57,335 nt of DNA, taken from NCBI RefSeq assembly GCF_000787775.1, contig NZ_BBPM01000021.1, positions 7,977-65,311 on the forward strand, read 5' to 3'. The notes under the pieces were generated by a model, which saw only the letters and a list, made by a program, of their open reading frames with translations, ran no database searches and had not been told where the DNA came from. Each line of letters opens with the position of its first letter. Position 1 is the first letter of the stretch. Source of the DNA: Streptacidiphilus carbonis. GTDB lineage: Bacteria > Actinomycetota > Actinomycetes > Streptomycetales > Streptomycetaceae. Shown piece after piece: positions 55,804 through 57,335 of the stretch. Made by a program: the position numbers and the translations under genes.

Positions 55804-56190
55804 ATGCACCGTCCGCCCTCTCACGCCGCCGCAATCGCGCGACACGTCCGCGCCGCCTTCGGCAGGCCGCGCACGGGCGCGAAGCCGGTGGGGGAGTACC
55901 GCTGCCGCGCCCGGGTCCGCACCGAGCGGAGCGAGCGCTACGCCAAGCAGTTGTGCAGCCATGCCGCCCGGATGACGTCCGAGGCCCACTGGACCCCGCC
56001 CAGCGGCGTGATCGAGTTCCCGGACGGCGGGGGCGCCTGCCGCATCACCGCGGAACCCGACTGCCTGCTGCTCGCGCTCGAAGCGGCGAGCCCGGACGGT
56101 CTCGCGCGCCTGCGGCGGATCGTCGCGGCCGATGTCGAGCGCTTCGGCGTCCGCGAGGGCCTCACGGTGACCTGGCAGGACGGCGACTGA
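55804..56190 (+). CDS. DUF2218-family protein
   Basis: A 128-residue protein. ARVRTERSERYAKQLCSHAARM, GVIEFPDGGGACRITAEPDCLLLALEA and DVERFGVREGLTVTWQ are the blocks of DUF2218, a small alpha-beta family that is often near iron or siderophore transport genes. A 45-residue basic N-terminal extension precedes it. GGAGG lies 6 bases before the ATG. It could form a unit with the upstream MFS gene, though 70 bases with a TTGACA-like element separate them. Confidence 0.8.
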   Translation: MHRPPSHAAAIARHVRAAFGRPRTGAKPVGEYRCRARVRTERSERYAKQLCSHAARMTSEAHWTPPSGVIEFPDGGGACRITAEPDCLLLALEAASPDGLARLRRIVAADVERFGVREGLTVTWQDGD

Positions 56191-56207
56191 CGGCCGGTCG
56201 GGTTATT

Positions 56208-56257
56208 TGGTCTAGTCCTCTTGACGGGAGCGGCCCGAGGTTGTTTGGTACATACCA
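56208..56257. promoter_or_regulatory. DasR-like operator pair before the chitinase gene
   Basis: TGGTACATACCA (56246-56257) has the TGGT-N4-ACCA geometry of the DasR site, and TGGTCTAGTCCT (56208-56219) has the left half TGGTCTAG exact. DasR is the GntR-family regulator of chitin and N-acetylglucosamine genes in Streptomyces. TTGACG (56221-56226) between them may be the -35. Confidence 0.55.
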
Positions 56258-56258
56258 G

Positions 56259-56272
56259 ACTCAGGCCTGAGT
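56259..56272. promoter_or_regulatory. 14-bp perfect palindrome in the chitinase leader
   Basis: ACTCAGGCCTGAGT is fully self-complementary and lies 2 bases after the second DasR-like site, 59 bases upstream of the chitinase ATG. It may be another operator or a 5' leader hairpin. Confidence 0.4.
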
Positions 56273-56330
56273 GGCGCACCACCCCCACATCCCCCACGCC
56301 CGACGGGCATCCCCGAAAGGGGCAACTGTC

Positions 56331-57335
56331 ATGCACGTGGCAAGACTCGCCGCCTCGACCTGCGCACTCGCGCTGGTCACCGCCGGAGCCGTCGGCACGC
56401 TGGCCCCCACCAGTGCCGCCGCCGTGACCAGCGTCTACTCCGTGGCCCCCTATGTCGACATGTCGAACGGTCAGGAGGGCATGCTCGACACCGCCGTCAC
56501 CGGGCACAGGCTGAAGGCCTACACGGCCGCCTTCGTGCTCGGCGAGGGCTGCTCCCAGATCTGGGGCGACACCCTCCCGATCGGCGCGGACTCCTACACC
56601 GATCCCGAGATCGCCAAGGCCAAGTCCGAGGGCGCCTCGGTGATCATCTCCTCCGGCGGCGCCAGCGGCCTGGCACTCGCCTGGACCTGTTCCACCCAGA
56701 GCAGCATCGACGCCGGCTACCAGGCCCTGATCAACGACTACGGCGTCACCCAGCTGGACTTCGACATCGAGGGCGCCGCGATCGCGGACACCGCAGCGGC
56801 CGCACGCCAGATGCAGGCGATGAAGGACCTCAAGGCGTCCAACCCCAACCTGCAGTTCTCGATGACCCTGCCGGTCGTGGCCAGCGGTCTGACCAACGAC
56901 GGCGTCAACATCCTGAAGGCCGCCAAGAACGCGGGCATCCGGATCGACGTGGTCAACATCATGACCATGGACTACTACGCGGGCACCGGCACCGAGATGG
57001 GCCAGGGCTCGGTCGCCGCCGCCCAGGCGACGATGGCTCAGATGCAGTCCGTCGACTCCGGCTACACCTACGCCAACCTCGGCATCACGCCGATGATCGG
57101 CAAGAACGACGACGGTTCCACCTTCACCCTCGCCGACGCGCAGACCGTCGAGTCCTTCGCGGCCTCGCACGGCGTCGGCCGACTGGCGTTCTGGTCCGTC
57201 GACCGGGACCAGGCCTGCAGCGGCTCCGCCAACTCGCTGTCCACCTGCAGTGAGATCAGCCAGAACCCGCTGGCCTTCACCGACGCCTTCGTTCCCTATG
57301 AGGGCAGTTCGGGCGGCGGTGGGGGCGGGGGCGGG
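56331..57335 (+). CDS. Secreted GH18 chitinase (3' end cut by window)
   Basis: At least 335 residues. A signal peptide (MHVARLAASTCALALVTAGAVGTLAPTSAAA) precedes a GH18 barrel with QLDFDIEG (DxDxE: Asp143, Asp145, Glu147, catalytic), IMTMDYYAG and LAFWSVDRDQAC. The barrel ends near residue 315 and a Gly-rich linker (GSSGGGGGGGG) follows at the right edge, so a chitin-binding domain is expected beyond the window. AAGGGG precedes the ATG. DasR-like elements sit upstream. Confidence 0.87.
   Translation, partial: MHVARLAASTCALALVTAGAVGTLAPTSAAAVTSVYSVAPYVDMSNGQEGMLDTAVTGHRLKAYTAAFVLGEGCSQIWGDTLPIGADSYTDPEIAKAKSEGASVIISSGGASGLALAWTCSTQSSIDAGYQALINDYGVTQLDFDIEGAAIADTAAAARQMQAMKDLKASNPNLQFSMTLPVVASGLTNDGVNILKAAKNAGIRIDVVNIMTMDYYAGTGTEMGQGSVAAAQATMAQMQSVDSGYTYANLGITPMIGKNDDGSTFTLADAQTVESFAASHGVGRLAFWSVDRDQACSGSANSLSTCSEISQNPLAFTDAFVPYEGSSGGGGGGGG

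Noticed and set aside
1-57335. tRNA, rRNA, insertion sequence, prophage or integration sites
   Set aside because: I found no cloverleaf with CCA context, no transposase or integrase protein and no flanking direct repeats of att type.

Overview
This is GC-rich, high-coding-density DNA of actinobacterial type, most likely Streptomycetaceae (Streptomyces, Kitasatospora or Streptacidiphilus). Supporting features are GTG/TTG starts, ATGA overlaps, Tat-signal lipoproteins, WhiB, STAS and PP2C regulators, F420-type enzymes, DasR-like sites before a chitinase, and SigB-like promoter boxes. I saw no tRNA, rRNA, CRISPR array, transposase or phage module. All calls come from reading the sequence; no database search was run. 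Layout, 1-25 kb (accessory metabolism and regulation): a minus-strand three-gene operon matches the lower gallate/protocatechuate 4,5-cleavage pathway (galB-galC-galD, the last cut by the window edge). It is divergent from a DHA2-type MFS transporter. Then come a GDSL esterase, a small lipoprotein, a three-gene RbsBCA-like sugar ABC transporter behind a LacI-type operator, a truncated anti-sigma ATPase remnant, a TetR regulator sharing a perfect palindrome with a GNAT gene, a PhzF-like protein, an acetamidase/formamidase, two poorly characterised proteins, a secreted metallophosphoesterase-LamG protein, an ECF-sigma remnant, an APH-type kinase, a PAS-GAF-PP2C phosphatase, a MarR/SDR pair and a 1200-residue kinase-WD40 protein. 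Layout, 25-54 kb (stress island): almost every gene fits a general-stress programme. They include SDR, GH13 trehalose-synthase-like enzyme, cation efflux pump, hemerythrin, PfpI/DJ-1 protein, enolase-superfamily enzyme, pyruvate-oxidase-like TPP enzyme, F420 oxidoreductase, DUF72, isochorismatase, HAD phosphatase, Dps, a seven-gene Mrp/Mbh-type antiporter operon, aconitase, WhiB, PRC-barrel protein, transketolase, PP2C phosphatase and STAS antagonist. At least ten start regions carry a box of the form GNNT-N14-16-GG(G/C)(T/A)AG, close to the published Streptomyces SigB consensus, so I read the block as a SigB-type regulon with partner-switching regulators (STAS, PP2C) inside it. The same block has an unusual density of 12-15 bp tandem duplications at gene ends and leaders, several spanning a stop codon. 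Layout, 52-57 kb: a 59-residue peptide gene, a membrane GDSL hydrolase, a small membrane protein, an MFS transporter, a DUF2218 protein, and a GH18 chitinase running off the right edge behind DasR-like operator sequences.
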